A stretch of 6,074 bases of DNA from Chloroflexota bacterium (GTDB taxonomy: Bacteria; Chloroflexota; Dehalococcoidia; GIF9; UBA5629), in the NCBI GenBank assembly GCA_026389655.1, contig JAPLHL010000166.1, forward strand, positions 1 through 6,074. Reading direction: 5' to 3'. The position numbers were made by a program, and so were the translations under genes. Of this stretch, positions 5,939 to 6,074 are shown piece after piece; positions within the stretch are counted from its first letter, which is position 1, and every line of letters begins with the position of its first letter. Under the pieces are notes generated by a model. The model did not search any database and was not told the DNA's origin. It worked only from the letters and a program-made list of their open reading frames with translations.

Positions 5939-6074
5939 ATGACGCAATATGATTTCGATGAGGTTATCGAACGGCGCGGTTTTGGTTCGATAAAGTGGGA
6001 CTTTACTGAGAAATTTTTTGCTGTAAAAGACATTCTGCCGATGTGGGTGGCAGACATGGATTTCCCGATACCCA
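5939..6074 (+). CDS. patB: MalY/PatB-type PLP-dependent C-S lyase (aminotransferase class I/II), 3'-truncated by window edge
   Basis: Only the first 45 codons are in the window. They read MTQYDFDEVIERR, then SIKWD at 17-21, and ILPMWVADMDFPIP at 32-45. This N-terminal pattern, YDFDxxxxRR...S.KWD...LPMWVADMDFP, is diagnostic for the MalY/PatB branch of fold-type I PLP enzymes, which cleave cystathionine or cysteine conjugates (beta C-S lyase) or act as aminotransferases in the cytosol. The PLP lysine and the rest of the protein lie beyond position 6074. The start is fixed by the family N-terminus, yet there is no ribosome binding site upstream and a TATAAT lies only 7 nt before the ATG. It is transcribed away from the lipoprotein/deacetylase pair. 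The gene symbol is by family resemblance; cystathionine lyase versus aminotransferase activity cannot be decided from this fragment. Confidence 0.85.
   Translation, partial: MTQYDFDEVIERRGFGSIKWDFTEKFFAVKDILPMWVADMDFPIP

Overview
The window looks like a chromosomal segment of an anaerobic, free-living bacterium, most likely a member of the Chloroflexota (Dehalococcoidia-like). That placement is an inference from recalled family resemblance: the lipoprotein at 4782-5705 combines a CARDB-like domain with a C-terminal beta domain of a type I associate with those genomes, and the LmbE-type deacetylase beside it fits the same picture. No rRNA, tRNA, mobile element or CRISPR array was seen.

Positions 2-3840 (+ strand) form one tightly packed sugar-catabolism operon. 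It holds a rhamnulokinase-type FGGY kinase whose first ~45 codons lie before the window, a class II (fuculose/rhamnulose-1-phosphate type) aldolase, a PfkB kinase of the 1-phosphofructokinase/tagatose-6-phosphate kinase group, and a cytosolic GH43/GH32-like beta-propeller gene that is broken. Gaps between genes are 13-22 nt. The kinase and aldolase together would phosphorylate a ketose at C1 and split it to dihydroxyacetone phosphate plus an aldehyde (lactaldehyde if the sugar is rhamnulose or fuculose). The PfkB kinase is not part of the textbook rhamnose route, and its sugar-binding motif is altered.

Positions 3866-5705 (- strand) converge on that operon and carry a secreted lipoprotein followed 43 nt later by a PIG-L/LmbE zinc deacetylase, probably one transcript. 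The 233-bp region 5706-5938 is intergenic. It holds a candidate extended -10 promoter for the lipoprotein, an imperfect hairpin in that gene's predicted leader, a short inverted repeat, and a promoter pointing right whose start point would fall on the ATG of the next gene. That gene, cut by the window end, is the N-terminus of a MalY/PatB-type PLP-dependent C-S lyase.

The points most worth following are the propeller gene, which has a frame break and seems to lack the front of one blade; the altered sugar-binding motif of the PfkB protein; and the apparently leaderless PatB start. I see no clearly new multi-gene system here; the novelty lies in the substrate of the sugar operon and the uncharacterised lipoprotein family.
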